Shown: piece by piece, positions 44,301 through 51,731 of the stretch
Layout: every line of letters starts with the position of its first letter
How positions within the stretch are numbered: the first letter of the stretch is position 1
Origin: Paludibacteraceae bacterium
GTDB taxonomy: Bacteria > Bacteroidota > Bacteroidia > Bacteroidales > Paludibacteraceae
Assembly: GCA_024401535.1 (NCBI GenBank)
Contig: JAKSKX010000003.1
Coordinates: forward strand, 121,300 to 185,299
Direction: 5' to 3'
DNA length: 64,000 bases
The notes under the pieces: generated by a model
Seen by the model: only the letters and a program-made list of their open reading frames with translations
The model's database searches: none
What the model was told of the DNA's origin: nothing
Translations under genes and position numbers: made by a program

Positions 44301-46596
44301 TCTCTGTGTTAGCGATGCTCCACTCAACCTTGTCATAAGTTGCGTTTGCAGGAAGAATCTCCAACTCGTACATAGACAAATCTCTGATGTCGTTCTTTGG
44401 TATTTCGATTGTGTCTGGAACGATATTGATGCTCTCTACTGCTGCCTTGACTACAACCTTTAGAGAGGCTTGCTTTCTTCCGGCTTTTACAATTAGGTTT
44501 GTTTCGCCCACTGACACAGGAATTATTGTAATGTTACCAAGTACATTCTTAATCTTAGTCACACTAGCATCCTCAACTGACCAGTTAACATCTGCATCAT
44601 CTGCATTCGCAGGCAAATAAGTCATGCCGAGAGTTGAAACCGAGCGTCCACCCTCACCTACCAACAATTCAATCTCATCCTCAGCAAACGATACGGTGTC
44701 AACAGGAATGTAAACTGTCACGTCAAGTTCATCCGACAATTCTCCGGATGTAGCTATAAGCTTCGCAGAACCTTTCTTCTTTGCTATAACATTAAAGTTG
44801 TCCACCTCGAACACATCCTCGTTCGAAGACGACCACTTAACCTGTGCACTGCTGTTTACAGGAAGCACTATCAAATTCAGATTGCTTAGAGGCAACACAT
44901 CACCCTCAGCTATTACCAACGGGTCAGAATCGATATTTACAGACGATGCTGCAACAAACACCTTTACAACAGCAGTGTCGGAAAGCGTTCCCAATGTCGC
45001 AACAATCATAGACTCCCCATTTTCAGCAACAGGCACCAAATAAGGCTTGTTCTCCTTGTAAACAATTTTTGCGACAGACTCGTCCAATACCGACCAAACA
45101 CAGTCTGTTTCGTTCTGCGCAGCATTAGCCGGAAGCACCTTTACGCCCAACGCGTTAATTACATTTATGCCTACCGTGTTGATGCTGGCTATCTTTATTG
45201 TATCTGCACCGAATGTTAGCTGTTTTGCTGTAGGCTTGACATTAACTTCAATTCCAACAGACTTGCTTCCTGCTTCCGCTATGATGTCACATGTACCTTC
45301 CTTCAATGCTGAAATCTTTCCTCCGGAGATAGTCACAATCGAGTTATCCGAAGATGAAAGTGATATTGAATCGGTTGTTCCCATAGGAAGCACTCTAATC
45401 TTCAATTCAGATGTATCTATCGAAACACCCTCCACCATCTCGAGCGTAGGCACAGCGGTAATTTCCGCAGCTCTAAGTTCAATGTTTACTACTACGGAAA
45501 TGCTCTTTTCTCCGCTTGTTGCCGTAACAGTTACCTTGCCAGGCATTATCGCCACAACTGACTCTGCAGAAATCATTGCACTTGTACCATTCAATTTCCA
45601 CTCTATAGGGGCATACTCTGCGTCAACCGGTGTTATAGAAACGCCCAACTGAGACAAAGGCAAAACCTCACCCATCTGCATAGTAACCTCTGGATTAAGA
45701 GCAATAAAGTCATACTTACCGATATATGTTTCAACCTTTATGCCTATAGACTCCGAGCCAATCGTTGCAGACAACAATGTTGTACCGCGAGACTTGGCCA
45801 CAAGATATTCTCCGTCGATTTCCGCAATATCATCTTCCAGAACTGAATAGGAAACTTCCGACTGAACACCGGAACTCAAACGAACTCCTAGTTCTTTTAA
45901 TGCTACACTGTCACCGACTGACACCCTCAATATCTTAACGTCTGCGGTTATTGACGAAACAGGTGACAATACATTAACCTCCACACTCGCACTTAACTTT
46001 CCAAGCTTAGCTGTCACTACGGATGTTCCGGCTGCTTTGGACACAACAACACCGTTTATCACATCGACAACCGACTTGTCCGAAGAACTCCACTTGATGC
46101 CAGACGCAGGAATTGAAAACGGAACAATAGTAGGCATCAGCTGACGCAGTTCGTATGGATTCAAAGTAATGGATGTCTCTGCGAAAGAAATAGACTCAAG
46201 GGCATTTGTCTTGTCCTTAACAACCACTGTACGCTGAGACTTCATTCCATTGGATTCGGCAGTTATCGACACAACGCCGACATTCTTTGCAAACACAACT
46301 CCATTAGCCACAACTGCTATATTGTCGTCACTGCTTGACCACACTACATCCTGAAGCAGTACTGCCGGCACACTCTGGAAATCAAGAGTGGCAACATCAC
46401 CCTGTTCAACAACGATAAGATTACTTCCTCCAAAAGAGAACACAGTTTCCTTCGGAGCGTCAAAATCAATACTGTCTGTCTTGGTCGCATCGAACTGATA
46501 TGCGGTTCCTCCTTGCCATATGTAATAATTGTCCTGAGCCGAGACAAACAATGTAACAAATAACGAGAATAAAATCGAGAGTATATTTCTTATCAT
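41383..46596 (-). CDS. Giant secreted protein with about 17 BIG2 Ig-like modules and an FGE-sulfatase-like C-terminal domain
   Basis: The 1737-residue protein has a signal peptide (MIRNILSILFSLFVTLFVSA) and an N-terminal segment YIWQGGTAYQFDATKTDSID. It then carries about 17 tandem modules of 75-90 residues with the BIG2 core W/Y-S/T-S-x-D/N-x-x-V/I-A, for example VVWSSSDDNIAVV, IEWSSSNTDVAEI and LVWTSADESVAKV. The last 230 residues or so are a formylglycine-generating-enzyme-like fold (SUMF1), with MIIVDGGSYKMGETGDS, FTLPTEIQWEWAARGG and IYDMSGNVSERCV. Catalytic Cys residues of true FGE were not identified, so this is probably a binding or structural domain. The modules suggest a cell-surface or extracellular stalk. 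It lies between the repeat-linker gene and the expansin gene. Confidence 0.85.
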   Translation of the reverse strand: MIRNILSILFSLFVTLFVSAQDNYYIWQGGTAYQFDATKTDSIDFDAPKETVFSFGGSNLIVVEQGDVATLDFQSVPAVLLQDVVWSSSDDNIAVVANGVVFAKNVGVVSITAESNGMKSQRTVVVKDKTNALESISFAETSITLNPYELRQLMPTIVPFSIPASGIKWSSSDKSVVDVINGVVVSKAAGTSVVTAKLGKLSASVEVNVLSPVSSITADVKILRVSVGDSVALKELGVRLSSGVQSEVSYSVLEDDIAEIDGEYLVAKSRGTTLLSATIGSESIGIKVETYIGKYDFIALNPEVTMQMGEVLPLSQLGVSITPVDAEYAPIEWKLNGTSAMISAESVVAIMPGKVTVTATSGEKSISVVVNIELRAAEITAVPTLEMVEGVSIDTSELKIRVLPMGTTDSISLSSSDNSIVTISGGKISALKEGTCDIIAEAGSKSVGIEVNVKPTAKQLTFGADTIKIASINTVGINVINALGVKVLPANAAQNETDCVWSVLDESVAKIVYKENKPYLVPVAENGESMIVATLGTLSDTAVVKVFVAASSVNIDSDPLVIAEGDVLPLSNLNLIVLPVNSSAQVKWSSSNEDVFEVDNFNVIAKKKGSAKLIATSGELSDELDVTVYIPVDTVSFAEDEIELLVGEGGRSVSTLGMTYLPANADDADVNWSVEDASVTKIKNVLGNITIIPVSVGETNLIVKAGRKQASLKVVVKAAVESINIVPDTIEIPKNDIRDLSMYELEILPANATYDKVEWSIANTEIAEITSDNKINAKKSGVTTITATVNGKSDVAKLIVKVDVSSVTLNSEALTKEIGESFGVNSLEPVVMPLDATFQTIEWSSSNTDVAEIKTVLGSKVIKCIGGGTSTITAKCGEQAAILKLTVVVPVASVSFEESVVKVNKNSALNVSAIGLVISPSSATDKNIEWKIENTDIASFDSETGVIKGLTAGTTTLTATVGGKSATVPFRVVSPLTELNFTKESYSVNTDETLVLNPFVSFTPEDASDVELVWTVSDTEVAEIETVEASKLSVLKPKKGGEIVLSCSSGSITTTTKVSVLIPLKSIELSKETIDIKKGETIGAADLEVIFTPGNASNKSLVWTSADESVAKVEVFEQTGAYVITAVDGGTTTITATQGDLSASVTVNVTVEAEDIAVPTELVDLPLGTQVSPADLNISVLPENTANKRISYTSSNDDVVKVVSVFDATIITAKSLGESTITATCGNVTKEFVIRVMIPLDSVSIDSTSITIGTGKTMAVSDLGITFTPDTATYQELAWVSTDEAVAKVEDGNIVGVADGSATLTGTTKEGKSVSVDVSVFTMLDTITVKEDTVTILKGNTLDLIEDLELTFVPENPTYKELTWTTSDSAVAFVEDGKIKSVDFGTCTLTAVNAEGVSVSIVAVVEGVVKNIKVDVTDIDMFLTQSFDISLIDVKVIPEEAVEEFGITYSLADSSIASIKDNILRAEDGGETILNVTCEGKEAQIRINVSDRITYKNKSDIEFTMIIVDGGSYKMGETGDSVSVEPFMIAETEFTVGLWKSYASTPSNGGGNDNVPVSNPSESNVKNVINALTTDIKSSVEMPYESRFTLPTEIQWEWAARGGKKSHGYTYAGSDILNDVAWTSSNASAKKAVKTLAPNELGIYDMSGNVSERCVNEKNEPTDMLNIDENGNLKYGDIIRGGSISYAGGFLGLGAIKVPVSDCEVSKRVSESGANRLRGFRIVMPELPFPAVIESLK

Positions 46597-46608
46597 ATTC
46601 TGAATGAA

Positions 46609-47343
46609 TTATTTCTTAATAAACATCATATCGCAGTCCTTTACACGAAGCAGATACGAACCCTTCAACAATCTGCTAACATCAACTTTTCTGCCTTTCG
46701 ATTCAAGGCATAGTCTTCCGTTCAAATTATAGATACGGACAACTGTGTCCTCCTCAATTCCCAAGATTGTCAAATAGTCAGACACCGGGTTTGGATACGC
46801 AACAACAGGTCCTTCGTACTTAAACTCCGGCTCTGTAGGATTTTCCGGCTCGACATCTGGTGTAACCGGTACAATAACAGTATCTTGTGGATTAACCTCT
46901 GGCACGATTGTCGTGTCTGCTGGTGGAACAATAGTTGTATCAACTGGAGGTACGATTGTCGTGTCCGCTGGTGGAACAATTGTCGTATCTACCGGTGGAA
47001 CAATAGTCGTATCTGCTGGCGGTACAATAGTTGTATCAACTGGCGGTACGATTGTTGTGTCTATAGGCGGTACAACTACAGTATCCTCCGGCTCTTTAAC
47101 TGGAATGTTTCTGAAATAGATTTTTCTTGCATCCCCACTCACAATCTGTCCGTTTCTGTTGTGGGCAAGTATAACGGAACCTGATGCACTTTTCCCGAAC
47201 ATCAGCTTCTTTATTTTGTTCAATGTCACCGTAACCTGGGAACCATCGGCAGACACTGATATAATTGAAAACTCACTTTGGCTAGCCGATACGGAAACAA
47301 AAGATGAGATTACCAATACTATTGTTAATAGAAAATACTTCAT
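46609..47343 (-). CDS. Secreted T9SS-sorted protein with PPxDTTIV tandem repeat
   Basis: The 244-residue protein starts MKYFLLTIVLVISSFVSVSA, a signal peptide. The longer frame to 47391 was rejected because this peptide begins at 47343 and a promoter element lies at 47364. A short N-terminal module of about 65 residues (ISVSADGSQVTVTLNKIKKL) is followed by seven tandem copies of an eight-residue motif PP-V/A/I-DTTIV, a flexible linker. The last 70 residues (VVAYPNPVSDYLTILG, VVRIYNLNGRLCLESKG, LLKGSYLLRVKD) form a type IX sorting domain. It is first in the operon and ends 12 bases before the giant gene. Confidence 0.85.
   Translation of the reverse strand: MKYFLLTIVLVISSFVSVSASQSEFSIISVSADGSQVTVTLNKIKKLMFGKSASGSVILAHNRNGQIVSGDARKIYFRNIPVKEPEDTVVVPPIDTTIVPPVDTTIVPPADTTIVPPVDTTIVPPADTTIVPPVDTTIVPPADTTIVPEVNPQDTVIVPVTPDVEPENPTEPEFKYEGPVVAYPNPVSDYLTILGIEEDTVVRIYNLNGRLCLESKGRKVDVSRLLKGSYLLRVKDCDMMFIKK
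46903..47070 (-). repeat. Seven-copy 24-base tandem repeat encoding PPxDTTIV
   Basis: Seven consecutive 24-base units encode an eight-residue motif. Units alternate Val and Ala at position 3, after an initial Ile, so a 48-base higher-order period is apparent. The repeat is in frame and unit-length changes would not break the gene. Confidence 0.9.
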
Positions 47344-47363
47344 CGTTAAGCAATTTACCGTTG

Positions 47364-47394
47364 CAAAATTACTCTTTTTTTCGGAAAACACAAC
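47364..47394 (-). promoter_or_regulatory. Promoter of the expansin operon
   Basis: On the minus strand TAATTTTG (47364-47371) matches TAnnTTTG. GTTG (47391-47394), one mismatch from TTTG, is 19 bases upstream. The chosen start is 20 bases downstream. Confidence 0.65.
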
Positions 47395-47750
47395 ATTTCT
47401 AATTCAAAGTATCTCAGATCTAAAAAGTTAAATCCCAAAAGAGGAACGATGGATATATATTTTGAAATGCAACTTTTCATAAAGATATTCTAACATATTG
47501 GAATGGGGTTCTGAACATTTTATTCTCACATCAAATATCTCTGCTGAGAATTTGACTTTAACAAAGAGTAAAAAATATAGATGCCGACAAAAAAGTTCTT
47601 TTAATTTAAGCCTCGTAAATCTTTTGTAAAAAATTTTCGATATTGTTGACAGGAAGGAAAGCTTCTATGATTTTGAAAGAAAAAAATGCTTAACTTTACG
47701 GTTTCATTAGTGAATTTGACGAAATAAGGGCTAAAAAAAAAAATTGGCTA

Positions 47751-47770
47751 ATAGTGTCAAATAGTGTCAA
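47751..47770. repeat. Tandem ten-base direct repeat ATAGTGTCAA
   Basis: ATAGTGTCAA occurs twice without a break, about 60 bases upstream of the -33 box of the DapL-like gene. It could be an operator for a repeating protein contact, with a spacing of one helical turn. Confidence 0.7.
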
Positions 47771-47777
47771 AGTTTTT

Positions 47778-47814
47778 AAAGGGGAAAGTTTTCATCGGCT
47801 TTTATAGTCGTTTT
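47778..47814 (+). repeat. Dispersed block, copy 1
   Basis: AAAGGGGAAAG is followed after 11 bases by TTTTATAGTCGTTTT (47800-47814). The same two elements with nearly the same spacing occur at 53849-53885. Confidence 0.6.
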
Positions 47815-47827
47815 GTAGAAAAAAATT

Positions 47828-47857
47828 TTTGATTGTCATTATTAATAGTTAAACTTG
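47828..47857 (+). promoter_or_regulatory. Promoter of the DapL-like gene
   Basis: TTTG (47828-47831) is followed after 18 bases by TAAACTTG (47850-47857), one mismatch from TAnnTTTG. The start is about 53 bases downstream. Confidence 0.6.
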
Positions 47858-47910
47858 CATCAACAGAACATAATAGATTTATGTATATCACATAAAACGT
47901 ATAGGAAAAG

Positions 47911-49134
47911 ATGGCACTAATAAACGAAGATTACTTAAAACTCCCTGAAGATTATCTATTTACCGAAATCAACAAAAAGGTAAACATATTCAAAGTTACA
48001 CGACCAGCGTCGGGTAGTAAAGTTATCCATCTTGACAAAGGTGATGCAAGCTGTATTCTTCAGAACGAAATATCAAACGCACTGCTGAACAGCGTTAAGG
48101 AAATGGCAGATATGAACAGCACACACTCTGCCGACACCGTTTCTCGTACAAAAGAGCTGATCAATCTTGTACTTAAAACAGACTATGAATCTAGAGGAAT
48201 AAAGCTCGGTGCAGAGGAAGTGTTCCTAAACGATTCTGCTTTGAACGCAGCTTCTGAAGTGTCTGATTTCCTTTCCAAGGACAACATTATCGGAGTGTTT
48301 GACCCATCATATCCAGCATACATATATAACAATGTAATGAATGGAAGAGCCGGAGAGAAAATGGGTGATGGACATTGGAGCAACCTCGTCTATATACCTT
48401 GTGACGAGTCTTGCAACTTCTCGCCTATGCCTCCGAAAGAGCGTGTGGATGTGATATACCTCTCGCTTCCAAACAACCCAACAGGAACGACTCTTACTAC
48501 AGAGGAACTAAAGAAATGGATAAAGTACGCTCTGGCAACAAAGACACTGATAATATTTGACGCTTCGCATGCGCACTACATACAGGACAAGAAAGTGCCT
48601 CGTTCTATCTACGAAATCAAGGGAGCGCAAAAATGCGCAATAGAGCTAAGGAGTTTCTCGAAAACAACAGGTTATACGGGAACAGACTTCGCTTTCACGG
48701 TTGTGCCTAAAGAAGTGTTTGTTTATACCGAAGTCGGAGAAAGCATATCGCTTAACAAAATATGGCACAGAAAGCAGACTTCAAAGTTCTCAGGGCTTCC
48801 ATATATGACACTTTGCTCTGCAGAGGCTCTTTACACACCTCAAGGACAAAAAGAGCTGAAGGAAAGAACTGAGTACTACATGAAGAATGCTGAAATCATA
48901 CGCACCAAACTTCTTAGCAAAGGACTAAAGGTTGTTGGTGGAGAAAATTCTCCGTATGTTTGGGCAAAGACTCCGGAGGGCGTAACGTCATGGAGATTCT
49001 TCGAGCAGCTTCTATATGAACACAATGTTGTCTGTACCCCCGGCGTAGGCTTTTGTCCAGGAGGCGAAGGGTATGTCCGCTTCACTGGATTCGCAACAAG
49101 AGAAGACACTATCGAGGCAATGGCAAGACTATAG
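47911..49134 (+). CDS. Diverged LL-diaminopimelate aminotransferase paralogue
   Basis: The 407-residue protein aligns by eye along its length with DapL, which makes LL-diaminopimelate for lysine and cell wall. The fold and PLP lysine K251 (ELRSFSKTTGYTG) are kept, as are FDPSYPAYIYNNVMNGRAG, SLPNNPTGTTLTTEELKKW, HRKQTSKFSGLPY and the C-terminal Arg in GYVRFTG. Key DapL motifs differ. The glycine-rich GYGPEQGYDFLR block reads THSADTVSRTKELIN here. SDGAKSD is NDSALNA, and the O3'-binding Tyr motif DAAY is DASH. So it may not act on diaminopimelate. A true DapL is likely elsewhere. The gene is single, with its own promoter and terminator. Confidence 0.75.
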   Translation: MALINEDYLKLPEDYLFTEINKKVNIFKVTRPASGSKVIHLDKGDASCILQNEISNALLNSVKEMADMNSTHSADTVSRTKELINLVLKTDYESRGIKLGAEEVFLNDSALNAASEVSDFLSKDNIIGVFDPSYPAYIYNNVMNGRAGEKMGDGHWSNLVYIPCDESCNFSPMPPKERVDVIYLSLPNNPTGTTLTTEELKKWIKYALATKTLIIFDASHAHYIQDKKVPRSIYEIKGAQKCAIELRSFSKTTGYTGTDFAFTVVPKEVFVYTEVGESISLNKIWHRKQTSKFSGLPYMTLCSAEALYTPQGQKELKERTEYYMKNAEIIRTKLLSKGLKVVGGENSPYVWAKTPEGVTSWRFFEQLLYEHNVVCTPGVGFCPGGEGYVRFTGFATREDTIEAMARL

Positions 49135-49153
49135 AATAGCATTGATATAAGAA

Positions 49154-49198
49154 AAAAGAGAAGAAGCCGAATGTTCGGCTTCTTCTCTTTTGTTTATA
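49154..49198. terminator. Convergent terminator between DapL-like and DUF4270 genes
   Basis: AAAAGAGAAGAAGCCGA (49154-49170) pairs with TCGGCTTCTTCTCTTTT (about 49175-49191). T-runs on both strands make it usable by both transcripts. Confidence 0.9.
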
Positions 49199-49211
49199 TC
49201 CTACGAAAGTA

Positions 49212-50690
49212 TTACTTTCTCTCTGTATATACGAAATCAAAGAAAGGTGCAAGCGAATCAGCCGCTTGGTCACTATAGAACATTGTTGCTGTCGGAGCAA
49301 GCATCTGCTTATAGTAGTACTTACTGTCAACTGTTGATGCACTAACTGGAACCAACACCATATCTTTAAGCGTATTAGAACCCTTTAACTTCATCTGTGC
49401 AGCACGAGTTAAATCGAAAGCATAAACATTCTGCGTGCTGTCATACACAGCAATGAACGAACTTTCACTGTCCTCTTCCTCGTTGTTATAGAAGAAGTCA
49501 ACCATCTTGTCTCGCTCAACCAACAGCATATATTTGTTAGGAGACTTTCGATAGTGCGTTACCCAATCAATATATTTTGCACGAACACAAAGCCTTGCAG
49601 AGTTGAACATTACCATAGATGGGTCTTTTGCATCCTGACTTACTTTAGACATCACATCATCAAAAGGAATAGAAACACTACCCAAAAGACCTGCTGGAGT
49701 GTAGGAATAGAACAATTCCTTGTTGTTCAACTCGGACTCCAACCTCTCGGCCAAATCTGGATGAGAGAACAAGTTTATCTGCTCGACTCCCTTGTTGGCA
49801 GTCAAGATAAAGCTTGAAAACAAAGGATTAATCTTTTGTCCGTTTACTTCAAACTTTGAAGCCCTGACTACAGTATCTCTTCCTTCATACTTTGTCTTTA
49901 TATCTGCATCGTATGAATAATATAGCTGTAGGCCGACACCTGAACAATTTATTATAGCACCTTCGTTGAAAGAATGCTTGACATAGAAACCTTTGTATTG
50001 TCTAGCGAACTCTTCCTGTGTAGCGAATGAGTTGTCAATATAAGATTTCAATAACTTTTCTCCATACTCATTAGGAAGAGCAACACGAATGATTCTTTTC
50101 CCTTTGATAGAATAGGTCTGTTGTCCCAACAAATCACCCTCTGAATAGTAATCAGAAGGATTTACATTTGAAAACTGCTTGTTAGAGTGAGGCAGATCCT
50201 TATTTAATCCATATATTGAGACAGACTGCAAAGAAACGGAATCACCCAAATACGAATCACTATACTGGATATAGAAGCTAACCGAATCCAACCTTACATC
50301 CGTTGGGGATGAGATGGACTCTACATCTCCATACTTATCGTCCAAAGAATTAAGAATAGACACAAGTATTCCATTATACTTGGAAGACGCCGCAATAGTG
50401 GTATCAGGAAGAGAAACGCCTCCTATCCTTCCGTCTATCTGAGTCATGAACTCAGAACGGGAAATACCGAAGTTCTTATCTGTATATTGTCCAAGGTACA
50501 AATAGCTGGACTTCGAAAGAACACTATCAACACTGGAAGCCGAAGTCTTGACCTTCACACTTCCCGAATAAGTGTTCAATATATCTTCATCAGGTTGAAT
50601 GCTTAGACCCACACCATCATCATCCTTACATGAAGAAAGCGCAAGCACACCGCACAAGAGAAAACCAATATTTCTCAATTTGTTCAACAT
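49212..50690 (-). CDS. DUF4270 family lipoprotein
   Basis: The 492-residue protein starts MLNKLRNIGFLLCGVLALSSC, with a lipobox Cys, then KDDDGVGLSIQPDED. This acid-rich N-terminus after Cys suggests surface or outer-membrane placement. The body is a long beta-rich chain (VKTSASSVDSVLSKSSYLYL) typical of DUF4270. The ATG at 50690 was preferred over a TTG at 50696. Beside it is the half glycogen synthase gene, 25 bases upstream, an arrangement I recall as common in Bacteroidales. Function is unknown. Confidence 0.85.
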   Translation of the reverse strand: MLNKLRNIGFLLCGVLALSSCKDDDGVGLSIQPDEDILNTYSGSVKVKTSASSVDSVLSKSSYLYLGQYTDKNFGISRSEFMTQIDGRIGGVSLPDTTIAASSKYNGILVSILNSLDDKYGDVESISSPTDVRLDSVSFYIQYSDSYLGDSVSLQSVSIYGLNKDLPHSNKQFSNVNPSDYYSEGDLLGQQTYSIKGKRIIRVALPNEYGEKLLKSYIDNSFATQEEFARQYKGFYVKHSFNEGAIINCSGVGLQLYYSYDADIKTKYEGRDTVVRASKFEVNGQKINPLFSSFILTANKGVEQINLFSHPDLAERLESELNNKELFYSYTPAGLLGSVSIPFDDVMSKVSQDAKDPSMVMFNSARLCVRAKYIDWVTHYRKSPNKYMLLVERDKMVDFFYNNEEEDSESSFIAVYDSTQNVYAFDLTRAAQMKLKGSNTLKDMVLVPVSASTVDSKYYYKQMLAPTATMFYSDQAADSLAPFFDFVYTERK

Positions 50691-50715
50691 TTCCAAATCT
50701 AAATATATAGTAAGA

Positions 50716-51531
50716 TTACTCTATTTCTCCGATCTTGTCGTATAGAGCATTGTACGAATCAACATACTCAGCTCCCTGATAGCCCAAATGCAAATCGCCG
50801 AACGAGTCAACAGCCTCCTTCAAATCAGTATTGATAGTCTCGCTTCCCTCGATTACTCCATCAGAAAACTTCAAGGCGAACTTTGTCAAATCAACATAGC
50901 TAACCTCCTTGCCTGCTATAGGCTCAAGGTCTGCGTCCTCGATACCATTCATTTTAATCTTCTCTGCAAAGCGAGCGCTGAATGGTCTGTTGAAGTCATC
51001 GTTATATACTGAATAAACTATCTTCGTGTTTTTGAAGAATGGGTCTGTGCAATACGCCTTCTTGATTAGCAGAGGGGCAAGGGCACTCACCCAACCATGA
51101 CAATGGATGATATCCGGACTCCAGCGAAGCTTCTTTACTGTCTCCAAGACTCCACGCATGAAGAAGAAGATTCTATCCTCATTGTCCTCATACTCAACAC
51201 CGTTTTCATCAGCCACAGTATTCTTGCGAGTAAAGAAATCATCGTTGTCGATGAAATACACCTGCATGCGAGCCTTTAGTATAGAAGCAACCTTGATCAC
51301 AAGAGGATGGTCAGTGTCGTCGATAATGATATTCATACCGGACAAGCGCTGAACCTCGTGCAACTGGTTTCTGCGTTCGTTAACATTTCCGAACTTAGGC
51401 ATAAATATTCTTATCTCCTTACCCTTTTCCTGAATTGCCTGAGGCAGATAGCGACACATGTCAGCTCGTTCGTTTGAAGGCAAATATGGAGTAACCTCTG
51501 GTGAAATGTATAATACTTTTAATGCTCCCAT
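50716..51531 (-). CDS. Half-length glycogen/starch synthase (GT5 N-terminal domain)
   Basis: The 271-residue protein matches only the N-terminal Rossmann domain of GT5 glycogen synthases. It starts VLYISPEVTPYLPSNERADM and shows YFIDNDDFFTRKN, DIIHCHGWVSALAPLLIKKA and IVYSVYNDDF, each a recognisable GT5 block. The ADP-glucose-binding C-terminal domain is absent and the stop is followed directly by the DUF4270 gene. Short proteins of this kind are recalled from Bacteroidales, so it is probably not a recent truncation. Whether it is catalytic alone is doubtful. Confidence 0.85.
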   Translation of the reverse strand: MGALKVLYISPEVTPYLPSNERADMCRYLPQAIQEKGKEIRIFMPKFGNVNERRNQLHEVQRLSGMNIIIDDTDHPLVIKVASILKARMQVYFIDNDDFFTRKNTVADENGVEYEDNEDRIFFFMRGVLETVKKLRWSPDIIHCHGWVSALAPLLIKKAYCTDPFFKNTKIVYSVYNDDFNRPFSARFAEKIKMNGIEDADLEPIAGKEVSYVDLTKFALKFSDGVIEGSETINTDLKEAVDSFGDLHLGYQGAEYVDSYNALYDKIGEIE

Positions 51532-51581
51532 TCTTTACATTTAGTTATCTGCATTAGTCCCAAATCTGGGTTTTAACGTTG

Positions 51582-51589
51582 CAAATATA
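51582..51589 (-). promoter_or_regulatory. -7 element of the half glycogen synthase gene
   Basis: TATATTTG on the minus strand matches TAnnTTTG about 50 bases before the start. It is divergent from the panC -7 element at 51665. Confidence 0.6.
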
Positions 51590-51664
51590 CATAAAAAAAC
51601 GAAAAATATCGCATTTTTGTAAATGGAAAATAAAAAAATATGCTGATAAATATCTTTTTTATAG

Positions 51665-51672
51665 TATTTTTG
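51665..51672 (+). promoter_or_regulatory. -7 element of panC-panD
   Basis: TATTTTTG matches TAnnTTTG and lies 60 bases before the panC start. Confidence 0.6.
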
Positions 51673-51731
51673 CACAAAATTCATAACCTGCTATGATTCT
51701 ATAGCAGCAAGCAACAAAATTGACAGTAAGT

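Larger units (their letters stand above)
47395..47910. other. Repeat-bearing intergenic region between two divergent genes
   Basis: This AT-rich stretch of over 500 bases between the expansin operon (minus) and the DapL-like gene (plus) holds no reading frame of note. It contains an exact ten-base tandem duplication (47751-47770), a block shared with 53849-53885, and the promoter of the plus-strand gene (47828-47857). Confidence 0.65.

Noticed and set aside
43183-45652. Several long plus-strand frames rich in Val, Ser and Thr within the giant Ig gene
   Set aside because: They arise from repetitive codon use of the minus-strand gene, have no signal peptide or promoter, and overlap the real frame throughout.
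46903-47070. Tandem 24-base units that could suggest a CRISPR array
   Set aside because: The units are contiguous, have no variable spacers, lie in frame in a coding gene and encode a regular PPxDTTIV linker.
46913-47119. Antisense open frame encoding repeats of the type GGTIVVS
   Set aside because: It is the mirror of the repeat in the minus-strand gene. The repeat keeps several frames open, and there is no promoter or signal peptide of its own.
50716-51531. Frameshift or truncation of a full glycogen synthase
   Set aside because: No remnant of the C-terminal domain follows in any frame. The next gene begins at once, and short forms of this protein are recalled from related genomes.
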